In this document: piece after piece, positions 22,777 through 31,300 of the stretch
How the letters are laid out: the number at the start of each line of letters is the position of its first letter
How positions within the stretch are numbered: the first letter of the stretch is position 1
Source: an uncultured Intestinimonas sp.
GTDB taxonomy: Bacteria; Bacillota; Clostridia; Oscillospirales; Oscillospiraceae
DNA length: 36,057 nt
Assembly (NCBI RefSeq): GCF_944387245.1
Contig: NZ_CALXEE010000015.1
Location: forward strand, 1 to 36,057
Reading direction: 5' to 3'
Notes under the pieces: generated by a model
Told to the model about the DNA's origin: nothing
Databases searched by the model: none
Seen by the model: only the letters and a program-made list of their open reading frames with translations
Position numbers and translations under genes: made by a program

Positions 22777-23258
22777 TGGAAATTCTGCACTGTACCGTCA
22801 ACGGCAAGCCGGTGGAGGTGGGCTACGACCTGCGGGAGTCCCTGCTGGACACCCTTCGGGACCGGCTGGGCCTCACCAGCGTGAAGCGGGGCTGCGAGGT
22901 GGGGGAGTGCGGCGCCTGCACCGTCCTGGTGGACGGGGTGGCCATCGACTCCTGCATCTACCTCACCGCCTGGTGCGAGGGCAAGCACATCCTCACCGTG
23001 GAGGGTCTCCAGGGTGAGAACGGCGAGCTCAACCCCATCCAGAAGGCCTTCATCGAGGAGGCCGCCGTCCAGTGCGGCTTCTGCACCCCCGGCATTATCA
23101 TGTCGGCGGTGGAGATCGTGGGCTCGGGCAAGCAGTACACCCGGGAGGAGCTGCGCAAGCTCATCTCGGGACATCTGTGCCGCTGCACCGGCTACCAGAA
23201 CATCCTCAACGCCGTAGAGCGGGCAGTCGACGAGTGCCACAAGATTGTGGGTAAGTAA
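22773..23258 (+). CDS. xdhC: Molybdenum hydroxylase 2Fe-2S subunit
   Basis: This 161-residue electron-transfer subunit has two [2Fe-2S] clusters: a plant-ferredoxin type site with Cys41, Cys46, Cys49 and Cys61 (CEVGECGAC...C), and a C-terminal site with Cys101, Cys104, Cys136 and Cys138 (CGFC...CRC). All eight ligands are present. It links the Mo subunit to the FAD subunit. It overlaps xdhB by 4 bp and ends the operon, and two terminator-like hairpins follow. Confidence 0.93.
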   Translation: MMEILHCTVNGKPVEVGYDLRESLLDTLRDRLGLTSVKRGCEVGECGACTVLVDGVAIDSCIYLTAWCEGKHILTVEGLQGENGELNPIQKAFIEEAAVQCGFCTPGIIMSAVEIVGSGKQYTREELRKLISGHLCRCTGYQNILNAVERAVDECHKIVGK

Positions 23259-23306
23259 CCTACTTTTTCTTGCCCTACTTTTCCTTGAAAGAAAAAGTAG
23301 GCAAAA
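23259..23306 (+). terminator. Hairpin after xdhC with two competing 5' arms
   Basis: CCTACTTTTTCTT (23259-23271) pairs perfectly with AAGAAAAAGTAGG (23289-23301). A second arm TGCCCTACTTTT (23271-23282) can pair with the same right arm (AAAAAGTAGGCA). No long T-run follows, so termination may be incomplete; the sequence resembles a dispersed hairpin. Confidence 0.5.
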
Positions 23307-23420
23307 AGAACTTTGGTACCGCTCTGTACCCGGTGCGTATCCGGCGTCTGCGCCCGGTCACGGGAGGAAGGGCGGAGATGAAGCGGTAAAAAAACTTTGA
23401 GCACCATAGGATAAAATCAG

Positions 23421-23452
23421 CGGGCGCTGCCGACCGGCAGCGCCCGTATTTT
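23421..23452 (+). terminator. Rho-independent terminator of the xdh operon
   Basis: A perfect stem CGGGCGCTGCC / GGCAGCGCCCG is followed by TATTTTT. It is 160 bp beyond xdhC. Confidence 0.75.
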
Positions 23453-23456
23453 TACG

Positions 23457-23514
23457 ACCTTCCCCCCACAGGGGGGAAGGTGCCCCAGTGCGCACACTGG
23501 GGCGGATGAGGGGG
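23457..23514 (+). repeat. Family-B two-hairpin element, copy 4
   Basis: CCTTCCCC with GGGGAAGG, then CCCCAGTG / CACTGGGG, then CGGATGAGGGGG. It is arranged tail to tail with the inverted copy that follows. Confidence 0.8.
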
Positions 23515-23554
23515 CGTTGGATAGAGGCAAAAGGGAGATTTTCTACCCTGCCCA

Positions 23555-23610
23555 CCCTCATCCGTCATTTGCTTCGCAAATGCCACCTTCCCCCTGGAAG
23601 GGGGAAGGTT
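23555..23610 (-). repeat. Family-B two-hairpin element, copy 5 (inverted)
   Basis: Reading the minus strand: CCTTCCCCC / GGGGGAAGG, then GCATTTGC / GCAAATG, then CGGATGAGGG. The second stem is again a new sequence with pairing kept. Confidence 0.8.
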
Positions 23611-23617
23611 TTATGGG

Positions 23618-23640
23618 TGCGCCGAGTCGTCGCGCCCCAC
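23618..23640 (-). repeat. Family-C element, reverse copy
   Basis: The minus strand reads GTGGGGCGCGACGACTCGGC, a variant of the family-C core. It adjoins the inverted family-B copy as the C and B elements adjoin at 16160-16250. Confidence 0.55.
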
Positions 23641-23724
23641 GAACAAAACAGTCCCGTTTCAGTGCGGCGGGCGGGTACGATCCGCCCCTACTCACATCAC
23701 AAGGACAATCTGCCGCCCGCAAAC

Positions 23725-23758
23725 AAAAAAACCGCCCCGGACCAGCGGTCCGGGGCGG
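23725..23758 (-). terminator. Terminator of the atoDA operon
   Basis: On the minus strand a perfect 12-bp stem CCGCCCCGGACC / GGTCCGGGGCGG with a 3-nt loop is followed by TTTTTTT, 33 bp past the atoA stop. Confidence 0.9.
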
Positions 23759-23790
23759 CATAAGGTCCCTTTCTGACAGTGGGCCTGAAC

Positions 23791-24453
23791 TCAGGCGGTC
23801 ATGTCCTTCAGGTCCTCGGCCACGGTGAAGTCGGCCTCGGTAGCGGCCTTGACGTCGTCCACGGTGAACTCGGGGTTGATCTCGGTCATGACGAGGCCGT
23901 TCTCAGTGACCTCCATCACGCACATCTCAGTGATGATCTTGGTGATGCAGTGCACGGCGGTGTAGGGCAGGGTGCACTTCTTCAGAATCTTGGGCTTGCC
24001 CTTGGCGGTGTGCTCCATGGCCACAATGACGGTCTTGGCGCCCACCAGCAGATCCATGGCGCCGCCCATGCCGGGCATCTTCTTGCCGGGGATGATCCAG
24101 TTGGACAGAGAGCCCTCCTGGTCCACTTCCAGGCCGCCCAGGATGGTGGCGTTGACGTGACCGCCGCGGATGAAGCCGAAGGAGGTGGCGGAGTCGATGT
24201 AGCAGCCGAACTTGGCGGCCTGGGCGGGAGCGCCGCCGGCGTCGGTCTTGTAGGAGGGCTCAGCGTCGTCGGCGGTGGGCTTGGCGCCGGTGCCGATGAT
24301 GCCGTTCTCGGACTGGAGGACCACATGCACGCCCTCAGGCAGATAAGCGGGGACCATGGTGGGCAGGCCGATGCCCAGGTTCACCACGTCGCCGTCCTTG
24401 AGCTCCTTGGCCACGCGCTTGGCAATGAAGCCTTTGATCTCAGACTTTTCCAT
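23791..24453 (-). CDS. atoA: CoA-transferase subunit B (acetoacetate/butyrate type)
   Basis: This is the beta subunit of a family I CoA-transferase that moves CoA between acyl-CoAs and acids such as acetoacetate, acetate or butyrate. The 220 residues match AtoA/CtfB. The catalytic glutamate that forms the acyl-enzyme is Glu49 in SENGIIG, and GGHVNATILGGLEVD and GMGGAMDL are family blocks. Its ATG overlaps the last base of the alpha-subunit stop (TAATG), so the subunits are translationally coupled. The exact acid partner is not readable; the neighbouring thiolase and butyryl-CoA transferase favour acetoacetyl-CoA/butyrate metabolism. Codon use is less C-ending-rich than in the catabolic block, as for highly expressed genes. 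Confidence 0.9.
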   Translation of the reverse strand: MEKSEIKGFIAKRVAKELKDGDVVNLGIGLPTMVPAYLPEGVHVVLQSENGIIGTGAKPTADDAEPSYKTDAGGAPAQAAKFGCYIDSATSFGFIRGGHVNATILGGLEVDQEGSLSNWIIPGKKMPGMGGAMDLLVGAKTVIVAMEHTAKGKPKILKKCTLPYTAVHCITKIITEMCVMEVTENGLVMTEINPEFTVDDVKAATEADFTVAEDLKDMTA

Positions 24454-25142
24454 TACAGCTTCCCTCCATCCACGATGTAGTTGACGAAAGCGCCGGAGGT
24501 GACGACGTTTTCGGGGGCGATGTCACCGATCTCCACCAGGTTGTCGGCCTCGGCGATGACCAGGTCGGCGGCGGTGGCCATAACGGTGTTGAAGTTACGG
24601 GTGGTGCCCTTGTACCACATGTTGCCGAACTTGTCGATCATGTGGGCGTTGACCACGGCCACGTCGGCGTGGACGGGCTTCATGAGCAGGTAGTCCTTGC
24701 CGTCGATGGTCTGCTTGCCCAGGCAGAAGGGGGAGTCCTCCACGATGGTGCCCACACCGGTGGGGGTGAGCACGCCGCCCAGGCCGGCGCCGGCGGCGCG
24801 GATCATCTCAGCCAGGGAGCCCTGGGGGATGAGGTCGACGGTGAGGGTCTTGTCCACCATGCTCTGGGTGGCCACGTCGGGGGTCATACCCACGTGGGTC
24901 GCGATGACGTGCTTGACCTGATGATTGTGGACCAGTTTGGCCATGCCGTAAAACTCTTCGCCATTGGGGCCGGTCGCCATGCCGCAGTCGTTGCCGATGA
25001 TAGTAAAGTCCTTCTTGCCGCTGTTGGCCAGGGCTTCGATGATGTGATGGGCGCTGCCGCAGCCCAGGAAGCCGCCAAACATGATGGTTGCCCCGTCGGG
25101 GATCATGGCTACGGCTTCCTCCACGGAAATAATTTTAGCCAC
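24453..25142 (-). CDS. atoD: CoA-transferase subunit A (acetoacetate/butyrate type)
   Basis: The 229-residue alpha subunit carries the CoA-binding glycine-rich FGGFLGCGSAHHIIEAL at about 22-38 and the C-terminal GDIAPENVVTSGAFVNYIV found in AtoD/CtfA. The start is GTG at 25142, read as VAKIISVEEA, with AGGAGGG 8-9 nt before; the upstream in-frame extension lacks a site and similarity. It forms a heteromer with the B subunit encoded next. A clear promoter lies 80 bp upstream, so the operon is separate from thlA-but. Confidence 0.9.
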   Translation of the reverse strand: MAKIISVEEAVAMIPDGATIMFGGFLGCGSAHHIIEALANSGKKDFTIIGNDCGMATGPNGEEFYGMAKLVHNHQVKHVIATHVGMTPDVATQSMVDKTLTVDLIPQGSLAEMIRAAGAGLGGVLTPTGVGTIVEDSPFCLGKQTIDGKDYLLMKPVHADVAVVNAHMIDKFGNMWYKGTTRNFNTVMATAADLVIAEADNLVEIGDIAPENVVTSGAFVNYIVDGGKL

Positions 25143-25223
25143 TGTTCGTTCCCTCCTAATAATAATGGCAGGTAGTCCCGGCAGGGGACCCACGTTCCTG
25201 TCGGTACTATGATGCTCACTCGT

Positions 25224-25252
25224 ATTCTAGCACTTTTTCCAGGCGGTGGCAA
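25224..25252 (-). promoter_or_regulatory. Promoter for atoDA
   Basis: On the minus strand, TTGCCA (25252-25247), a 17-bp spacer and TAGAAT (25229-25224). Confidence 0.75.
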
Positions 25253-25310
25253 CACCTATGCCCCCGCCAAAACCCAAAATACCGGGGTGATTTTTCATAA
25301 AAATACCCGT

Positions 25311-25345
25311 AAAAAGGGGCGGGATCTTTTGGAAAGATCCCGCCC
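25311..25345 (-). terminator. Terminator of the thlA-but operon
   Basis: On the minus strand a 13-bp stem GGGCGGGATCTTT / AAAGATCCCGCCC is followed by CTTTTT. A smaller hairpin (GTCCG / CGGAC, about 25394-25410) lies right after the stop of the CoA-transferase gene. Confidence 0.85.
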
Positions 25346-25412
25346 GGAATTGTGATGGGGAAATACGCGTCCCCGTCCCATTGAGACGGCACATTGTCCG
25401 CCTGTGACGGAC

Positions 25413-26753
25413 TCAGACCCGATTGCTCCTGCGCCAGATGCCCATCTTTTCGGCGTCCTGAATGAGCTGCTCCCGGAAATCCGGGTGGGCGATGGAGATG
25501 ATCTTCTCCGCCCGCTCCCAGGTGGTGGTCCCCTTCAGGTTCACCATGCCGTACTCTGTGACCAGGTAGTGGATGGTGGACCGGGGATCGGTGGCGATGG
25601 TGCCGGGGGTCAGGGTGGGCACGATGCGGCTCTTCAGGCTACCGTCCTTACCGGCGACGGTGGAGGACATGCAGATGAAGCTCTTGCCGCCCTTGGAGAG
25701 GTAGGCCCCCATGACGAAATCCAGCTGACCGCCGGTGCCGGAGATGTGCTTGATGCCGGCGCTCTCGGCGTTGACCTGACCGAAGAGGTCCAGGTCAATG
25801 GCGTTGTTGATGGAGATGAAGTTGTCCAGCTGGGCGATGACCCGCACGTCGTTGGTGTAGTCCACCGGGGCGCCCAGCACCTCCGGGTTGCGGTCGATGT
25901 AGTCGTAGAGCTTCTGGGTGCCGGCGGCAAAGGCGTACACCTGCCGTCCCTTGTCCAGGTTCTTGCGGGCGCCGGTAATCTTGCCCGCTTTGGCGATGTC
26001 CACGAAGGCATCCACGTACATCTCGGTGTGGACGCCCAGATCCTTCAGGTCGGACTGGGCGATCATGGCGCCGATGGTGTTGGGCATGCCGCCGATGCCC
26101 AGCTGGAGACAGGCCCCGTTGGGGATCTCCGGCACGATGAGCTCGGCCACGGCCCGGTCCACGTCGGTGGGGGCGCCGCCGGCGCCCAGCTGGGCCACCG
26201 GCGGGTTCTCACCCTCCACCACCATGTCCACGTCCTTGATGTTGATCTCGCTGCCCGTGAGGCCGATGCCCCAGGGCAGATTCTTGTTGACCTCCACGAT
26301 GACCACTTTGGCCTTGGCCAGCATGTCAGCGATATGGGAGGTCACCAGCCCGAAGTTGAAGTTGCCGTGGGCGTCCATGGGTGTGACCTGGAGCATGGCC
26401 ACGTCCACCTGGAGGTCCTCCCGGTAGAAGCGGGGCAGCTCGGAGTAGCGCATGGGGCTGAAGTAGCCCATGCCCTTGGCCACGATCTTGCGGTCAATGC
26501 CGCTCATATGCCAGGAATTCCAGACGAAGTGCTCAGGAGCATCTTCCGCCTTTGCGATCTCCGGCATCCACATGGTGACGCCGCCCCGGACCTTCACATC
26601 CGTAAGCTCGTCCTTGCGTTCCGCCAGGGCCTTGTCCAGAGCCACGGGATGGTTGGTACACCACCCATAGTCCACCCAGTCCCCGGACTTGACCACCTTC
26701 ACCGCCTCGGCGGCGGTGGTCAGCTTCTCTTCATACAGCTTTTGATAATCCAT
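25413..26753 (-). CDS. but: Butyryl-CoA:acetate CoA-transferase-like protein
   Basis: This 446-residue single-chain CoA-transferase of the 4-hydroxybutyrate/butyryl-CoA:acetate family catalyses the last step of butyrate formation in many gut Clostridia. The probable active-site glutamate is Glu244 in [23 protein letters not shown] at 217-229 and [19 protein letters not shown] are family blocks. Butyryl-CoA versus 4-hydroxybutyryl-CoA specificity cannot be told from these motifs alone. The start ATG at 26753 follows AGAGGTG. It lies 32 bp after the thiolase gene on the same strand, and no terminator separates them. Confidence 0.85.
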   Translation of the reverse strand: MDYQKLYEEKLTTAAEAVKVVKSGDWVDYGWCTNHPVALDKALAERKDELTDVKVRGGVTMWMPEIAKAEDAPEHFVWNSWHMSGIDRKIVAKGMGYFSPMRYSELPRFYREDLQVDVAMLQVTPMDAHGNFNFGLVTSHIADMLAKAKVVIVEVNKNLPWGIGLTGSEINIKDVDMVVEGENPPVAQLGAGGAPTDVDRAVAELIVPEIPNGACLQLGIGGMPNTIGAMIAQSDLKDLGVHTEMYVDAFVDIAKAGKITGARKNLDKGRQVYAFAAGTQKLYDYIDRNPEVLGAPVDYTNDVRVIAQLDNFISINNAIDLDLFGQVNAESAGIKHISGTGGQLDFVMGAYLSKGGKSFICMSSTVAGKDGSLKSRIVPTLTPGTIATDPRSTIHYLVTEYGMVNLKGTTTWERAEKIISIAHPDFREQLIQDAEKMGIWRRSNRV

Positions 26754-26785
26754 GGGTCACCTCTGCTCAGGTCGGCCCGCGGCAA

Positions 26786-28045
26786 TCAGCACTTCTCGAA
26801 GATGGTGGCAACGCCCATGCCGCCGCCGATGCACAGGGTGGCAAGGCCCTTCTTGGCCTCGGGGCGCTTGGCCATCTCGTGGAGCAGGGTGACGATGATG
26901 CGGGCGCCGGAGCAGCCGATGGGGTGGCCGATGGCGATGGCGCCGCCGTTCACATTCAGCTTGCTCAGGTCGAAGCCCAGCTCACGGCCCACGGCCACGG
27001 ACTGAGCGGCAAAGGCCTCGTTGGCCTCGATGAGGTCGATGTCGTCGATGGTCACGCCGGCCTTGGCCATGGCGTTGCGGGAGGCGGGCACGGGGCCCAC
27101 GCCCATGATCTTGGGATCGACGCCGCCCTGGCCCCAGCCGATGAGCTTGGCCATGGGCTTCAGGCCGTACTTCTCCACGGCCTCGCCGGAGGCCACGATG
27201 ATGGCGGCGGCGCCGTCGTTCAGGCCGGAGGCGTTGGCGGCGGTGACGCGCTGGACGTGCTTGCGGGCATCGGCCTCATGGATCTGGGTGGGCTGGAAAG
27301 TGTGGACAACCTGGTCCACCACGCCCTCGGGACCCACGGGGAAGGCGCCCTTCAGCTTGGCCACGGACTCGGCGGTGGTGCCGGCCTTGGGGTACTCGTC
27401 CACCTTGAACTCCACCATTTCCTTCTTCTTCTTGACCATCACCGGGACGATCTCGTCGTTGAAGCGACCGGACTCGATGGCGGCGCAGGCCTTCTGCTGG
27501 GAGGCGGCGGCGAACTCGTCCAGCTCCTGACGGGTGATGCCCCAGATGTCGCAGATGTTCTCAGCGGTGGTGCCCATGTGATAGTTGTTATAGGCGTCCC
27601 ACAGGCCGTCCTTGATCATGGTGTCGACGACCTTCTTGTCGCCCATGCGGGCGCCCCAGCGCTCGTCGGGGAGGGCGAAGGGAGCCTGAGACATGCTCTC
27701 GGTGCCGCCGGCCACGATGATGTCGGCGTCGCCGCAGATGATGGCGCGGGCGGCCTCCATGACGGACTTCATGCCGGAGCCGCAGACCATGTTAACGGTA
27801 AAGGCGGGAACGCTGTAGGGGATACCGGCCTTCACAGTGACCTGACGAGCGATGTTCTGGCCCAGGCCAGCGGTGAGCACGCCGCCGAAGATGACTTCGT
27901 CCACGTTCTCAGGAGCCACATTGGCGCGCTTGAGGGCTTCCTTTACGACAACGGCGCCCATATCCACGGCGGGGGTGTCCTTCAGGCTTCCGCCGAAAGA
28001 GCCAACAGCGGTGCGGCAGCAATTTACAATGTAGACATCTCTCAT
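26786..28045 (-). CDS. thlA: Acetyl-CoA acetyltransferase (thiolase)
   Basis: This enzyme condenses two acetyl-CoA to acetoacetyl-CoA, the entry to butyrate synthesis. The catalytic triad is present: Cys88 (NMVCGSGMKS), His374 (AIGHPIGCSG) and Cys405 (LCIGGGMG). At 419 residues it is about 26 longer than usual thiolases (about 392). The extra residues fall before the NASGLNDGAA block, where VDQVVHTFQPTQIHEADARK is found in place of a short turn, and the His and second Cys are shifted by the same amount. The reading frame is continuous and looks genuine. The start ATG at 28045 has GGAGG about 9 nt before. It is the first gene of an operon with but. Confidence 0.93.
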   Translation of the reverse strand: MRDVYIVNCCRTAVGSFGGSLKDTPAVDMGAVVVKEALKRANVAPENVDEVIFGGVLTAGLGQNIARQVTVKAGIPYSVPAFTVNMVCGSGMKSVMEAARAIICGDADIIVAGGTESMSQAPFALPDERWGARMGDKKVVDTMIKDGLWDAYNNYHMGTTAENICDIWGITRQELDEFAAASQQKACAAIESGRFNDEIVPVMVKKKKEMVEFKVDEYPKAGTTAESVAKLKGAFPVGPEGVVDQVVHTFQPTQIHEADARKHVQRVTAANASGLNDGAAAIIVASGEAVEKYGLKPMAKLIGWGQGGVDPKIMGVGPVPASRNAMAKAGVTIDDIDLIEANEAFAAQSVAVGRELGFDLSKLNVNGGAIAIGHPIGCSGARIIVTLLHEMAKRPEAKKGLATLCIGGGMGVATIFEKC

Positions 28046-28115
28046 GGGTATCTGACCTCCAATTAAGTAAATTTTTTAGAGCTTGTGCTTTCCCATCCAC
28101 TTGCTTCTGGGGAGT

Positions 28116-28144
28116 ATTATATATGATTGTCCCCAAAAATGCAA
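28116..28144 (-). promoter_or_regulatory. Promoter for thlA-but, with adjacent palindrome
   Basis: On the minus strand, TTGCAT (28144-28139), a 17-bp spacer and TATAAT (28121-28116). Just upstream lies GTGAGG-N4-CCTCAC (28152-28167), a possible operator. It does not resemble the Rex site TTGTTAANNNNTTAACAA. The rest of the 313-bp gap shows no gene. Confidence 0.7.
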
Positions 28145-28298
28145 CCGCGAGGTGAGGGGAACCTCACAAATAAGTGCGCGATCACTGTATTTTCTCCCAT
28201 TTTAAAAATCCGGAGGCGAAGTTGTTCTGGTGAGCGGAACATGCGTTTGTAGAGAAGTTCCGATTGTCTTGTGAACAGAATGAGTGGTCCTACCAATT

Positions 28299-28332
28299 GA
28301 AAAAAGGACCCCGACCTGATGGGCCGGGGTCC
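28299..28332 (-). terminator. Terminator after mfd
   Basis: On the minus strand GGACCCCG / CGGGGTCC (8 bp, 11-nt loop) is followed by TTTTTT, 26 bp past the mfd stop. Confidence 0.85.
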
Positions 28333-28358
28333 GGAGGGGGATGGGATACGTTCTGTGC

Positions 28359-31300
28359 TCAGGGGGTGGTGGGGGGAGGCGCGGCGGGGGCGGCGTAGTC
28401 CTCCACCAGCCTGGTGGCCAGCTTCAGGGGGTCCTCCCCCTTCTTGAGCCGGAGGGCCAGGTGGGGCTTTTCCCCGGCGGAGAAGAGGAGGCGGCCCCGG
28501 TAGGCCTGGCCGCCGCAGAGGGAGGAGACCTTCTGAAAGTCCACCTGGGAGAGGACGAAGAGGAGGCGCTCCCCCTTCTGGGCGATCTCGGAGATGCCGC
28601 ACGCGGCGGCGGCGGCGCGGAGGAGGGCCACCGAGATGAGGTTGTTGACGGTGCGGGGCGGGTCGCCGTAGCGGTCGATGAGCTCATCCACCAGGTCGTC
28701 GGCGTCGTGCTCGCTGCGGATGCGGGCAATCCGGCGATAGAGGTCCATGCGCTGCTCGGGGGAGGGGACGTATTTGTCGGGGATGGAGGCGGCCACGGTC
28801 AGGTCGGCGGAGCACTCGGCGGGGAGCTGGGCGGTCTCGCCCTTCTCCTCCAGCACCGCCTCCTCCAGCAGCTTGAGGTACATGTCGTAGCCCACGCTCA
28901 CCAGGAAGCCGGACTGCTCGGGGCCCAGCACGTTGCCGGCCCCCCGGATCTCCAGGTCCCGCATGGCGATCTTGAAGCCGGAGCCGAATTCGGCGAACTC
29001 CCGGATGGCGGCCAGGCGCTTGGTCTGGACCTCGGTGAGCACCTTGCCCTTCCGGTAGGTCATATAGGCAAAAGCCCGCCGGGCCGACCGGCCCACCCGC
29101 CCACGGAGCTGGTGGAGCTGGGAGAGGCCCATCCTGTCGGCGTCCTCGATGATGAGGGTGTTGGCGTTGGGGATGTCGATGCCCGTCTCGATGATGGTGG
29201 TGCATACCAGGATGTCCACCTCGCCGTCGGTCATTTGACTCATGACGTCGTTGATGGCCTCCTGGGTCATCTTGCCGTGGGCCACCGCCACCCGGGCGTC
29301 GGGCAGCATGGCCTGGATGCGTCCGGCGGTGCGGTCGATGGTCTCCACCCGGTTGTGGAGGTAGTAGACCTGGCCGCCCCGCTCCAGCTCCCGGCTCATG
29401 GCGTCCCGGAGCACCGACCAGTCGTGCTCCAGCACGTAGGTCTGCACCGGCTGCCGGTCCTGGGGGGGCTCCTCCAGGGTGGACATGTCCCGTATGCCCG
29501 AGAGGGCCATGTTGAGGGTGCGGGGAATGGGGGTGGCCGAGAGGGTGAGCACGTCCACCTGCTTGGAGAGCTCCTTGAGCTTCTCCTTGTGGGCCACGCC
29601 GAAGCGCTGCTCCTCGTCCACCACCAGCAGCCCCAGGTCCTTGAATTGGACGTCCTTGTTGAAAAGGCGGTGGGTGCCGATGAGGAGGTCCACCTTGCCC
29701 GCCCGCAGGTCCATGAGGGTCTGGCGCATCTGGGCCGGGGTGCGGAAGCGGGAGACCACGTCGATCTCCACGGGGAACTTGGCGAACCGCCGCCGGGCGG
29801 AGAGGTAGTGCTGCCGGGCCAGGACGGTGGTGGGGGCCAGAATGGCGGCCTGCTTGCCGTCCAGGACGCACTTCATGATGGCCCGGAAGGCCACCTCGGT
29901 CTTGCCGTAGCCCACGTCGCCGCAGAGGAGCCGGTCCATGGGCTTGGGCGTCTCCATGTCCCGCTTGATGTCCTGGATGCACCGGAGCTGGTCGTCGGTC
30001 TCGGTGTACTCGAACTGGTCCTCAAACTCCCGCATCCAGGGGGAGTCGGGGGCGAAGGCGTAGCCGGGCAGCCGCTCCCGCTGGGCGTAGAGCTGGATGA
30101 GGCCCTTGGCCAGGTCCTGGACCGCCTTTTTGGCCCGGGTCTTGGTCTTTTCCCAGTCGGTGCCCCCCAGCTTGTTAAGCTTTTTGTGCTCGGTGTCGTC
30201 GCCGGAACCGACATACTTGCTCACCAGGTCCAGCTGGGTGGCGGGGACGTAGAGGGTGTCGGAGCCGGCATAGGCGATTTTGACATAGTCCTTCTGCACC
30301 CCGTCGGTGCTCATCTTGACCATGCCCACGTAGCGGCCTATGCCGTGGTGCTCGTGGACCACCAGGTCGCCGGGAGAGAGGTCGGCGTAGGAGGCCAGCT
30401 TCTGGCGGCTGGAGTCCTTCTTGGACCGGACCTTCCGGGCGGGGACGGCCCGGCCCTCGGTGAGCACCGCGGCGGCGGCGCCGGGGTACTCGAAGCCGGC
30501 GGAGAGGCCACCCAGGCAGATGACGGCCTTGCCGGGGCCGGGGAGCTCATGGAGCTGGAAGTCCACGGCGGTGCGGACCTTCTTCTCCCGGAGCATGGCC
30601 TGGAGGTCCAGGCACCGGCGCTCGGCGGAGGCCAGCACCACGGTGGCAAAGCCCGCCCGCTGGTAGTGCTCCAGGTCGGCGGCGGCGGTCTCCAGGCTGG
30701 CGCCGTAGGAGGGGAGCTGCTTGGTGAGCACGTCCAGCAGGGATTTGGGCCGCAGGGGGTAGGTGTTGGAGGTGAAGGTGTCCAGAAAGACCACCGGATA
30801 GTCGGAGAGCCGGGCCATCAGCTCCTCAAAGGTGCGGACAAACCGGGCGATCTGTCCCGCCACCAGCCCCGACTCCAACAGGGTCTTGACGTCCTCCTCC
30901 ATGCGCCAGAGGTAGTTCCGGGCCCGCTCCGCCACCCGGGGGCTCTCGGCAAGGCACACCACTGCGTCCTCGGGCAGGTAGTCCGCCGCCGTGGCCAGCT
31001 CGGGGTAGATGAGGGCCAGATAGCGGTCCATGGCGGGGAAGGAGAGACCCTGGGAGAGCCGCTCCCGGTCCTGGGAGAGGGTGGTGAGGAGGGTGGCGTG
31101 GTCTCCCTTGGAGCCCTTTACCTGGGAAATGAGGCCGTCCATGGCCTCGGTGAGGCCCACGTAGCCGCCGGGGGAGAGCTGGGGCAGCACCTCGGCCACC
31201 GGCAGGATGTCGCAGACCTGGCGGTTCTCCACCCGGCGCTGGGAGGCGGGGTCGAAGGTGCCCATGGCGTTGATCTCGTCCCCAAAGAACTCGCAGCGAA

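Larger units (their letters stand above)
23307..23790. other. Intergenic region between xdhC and atoA
   Basis: No gene is supported here. The region has a terminator, a pair of inverted family-B elements (23457-23514 and 23555-23610), a reverse family-C piece (23618-23640), a D-like GATCCGCCCCTAC (23679-23691) and the terminator of the minus-strand atoDA operon. Confidence 0.7.

Noticed and set aside
28152-28167. Rex operator before thlA
   Set aside because: The palindrome GTGAGG-N4-CCTCAC does not match the Rex consensus. It is kept only as an unnamed palindrome.
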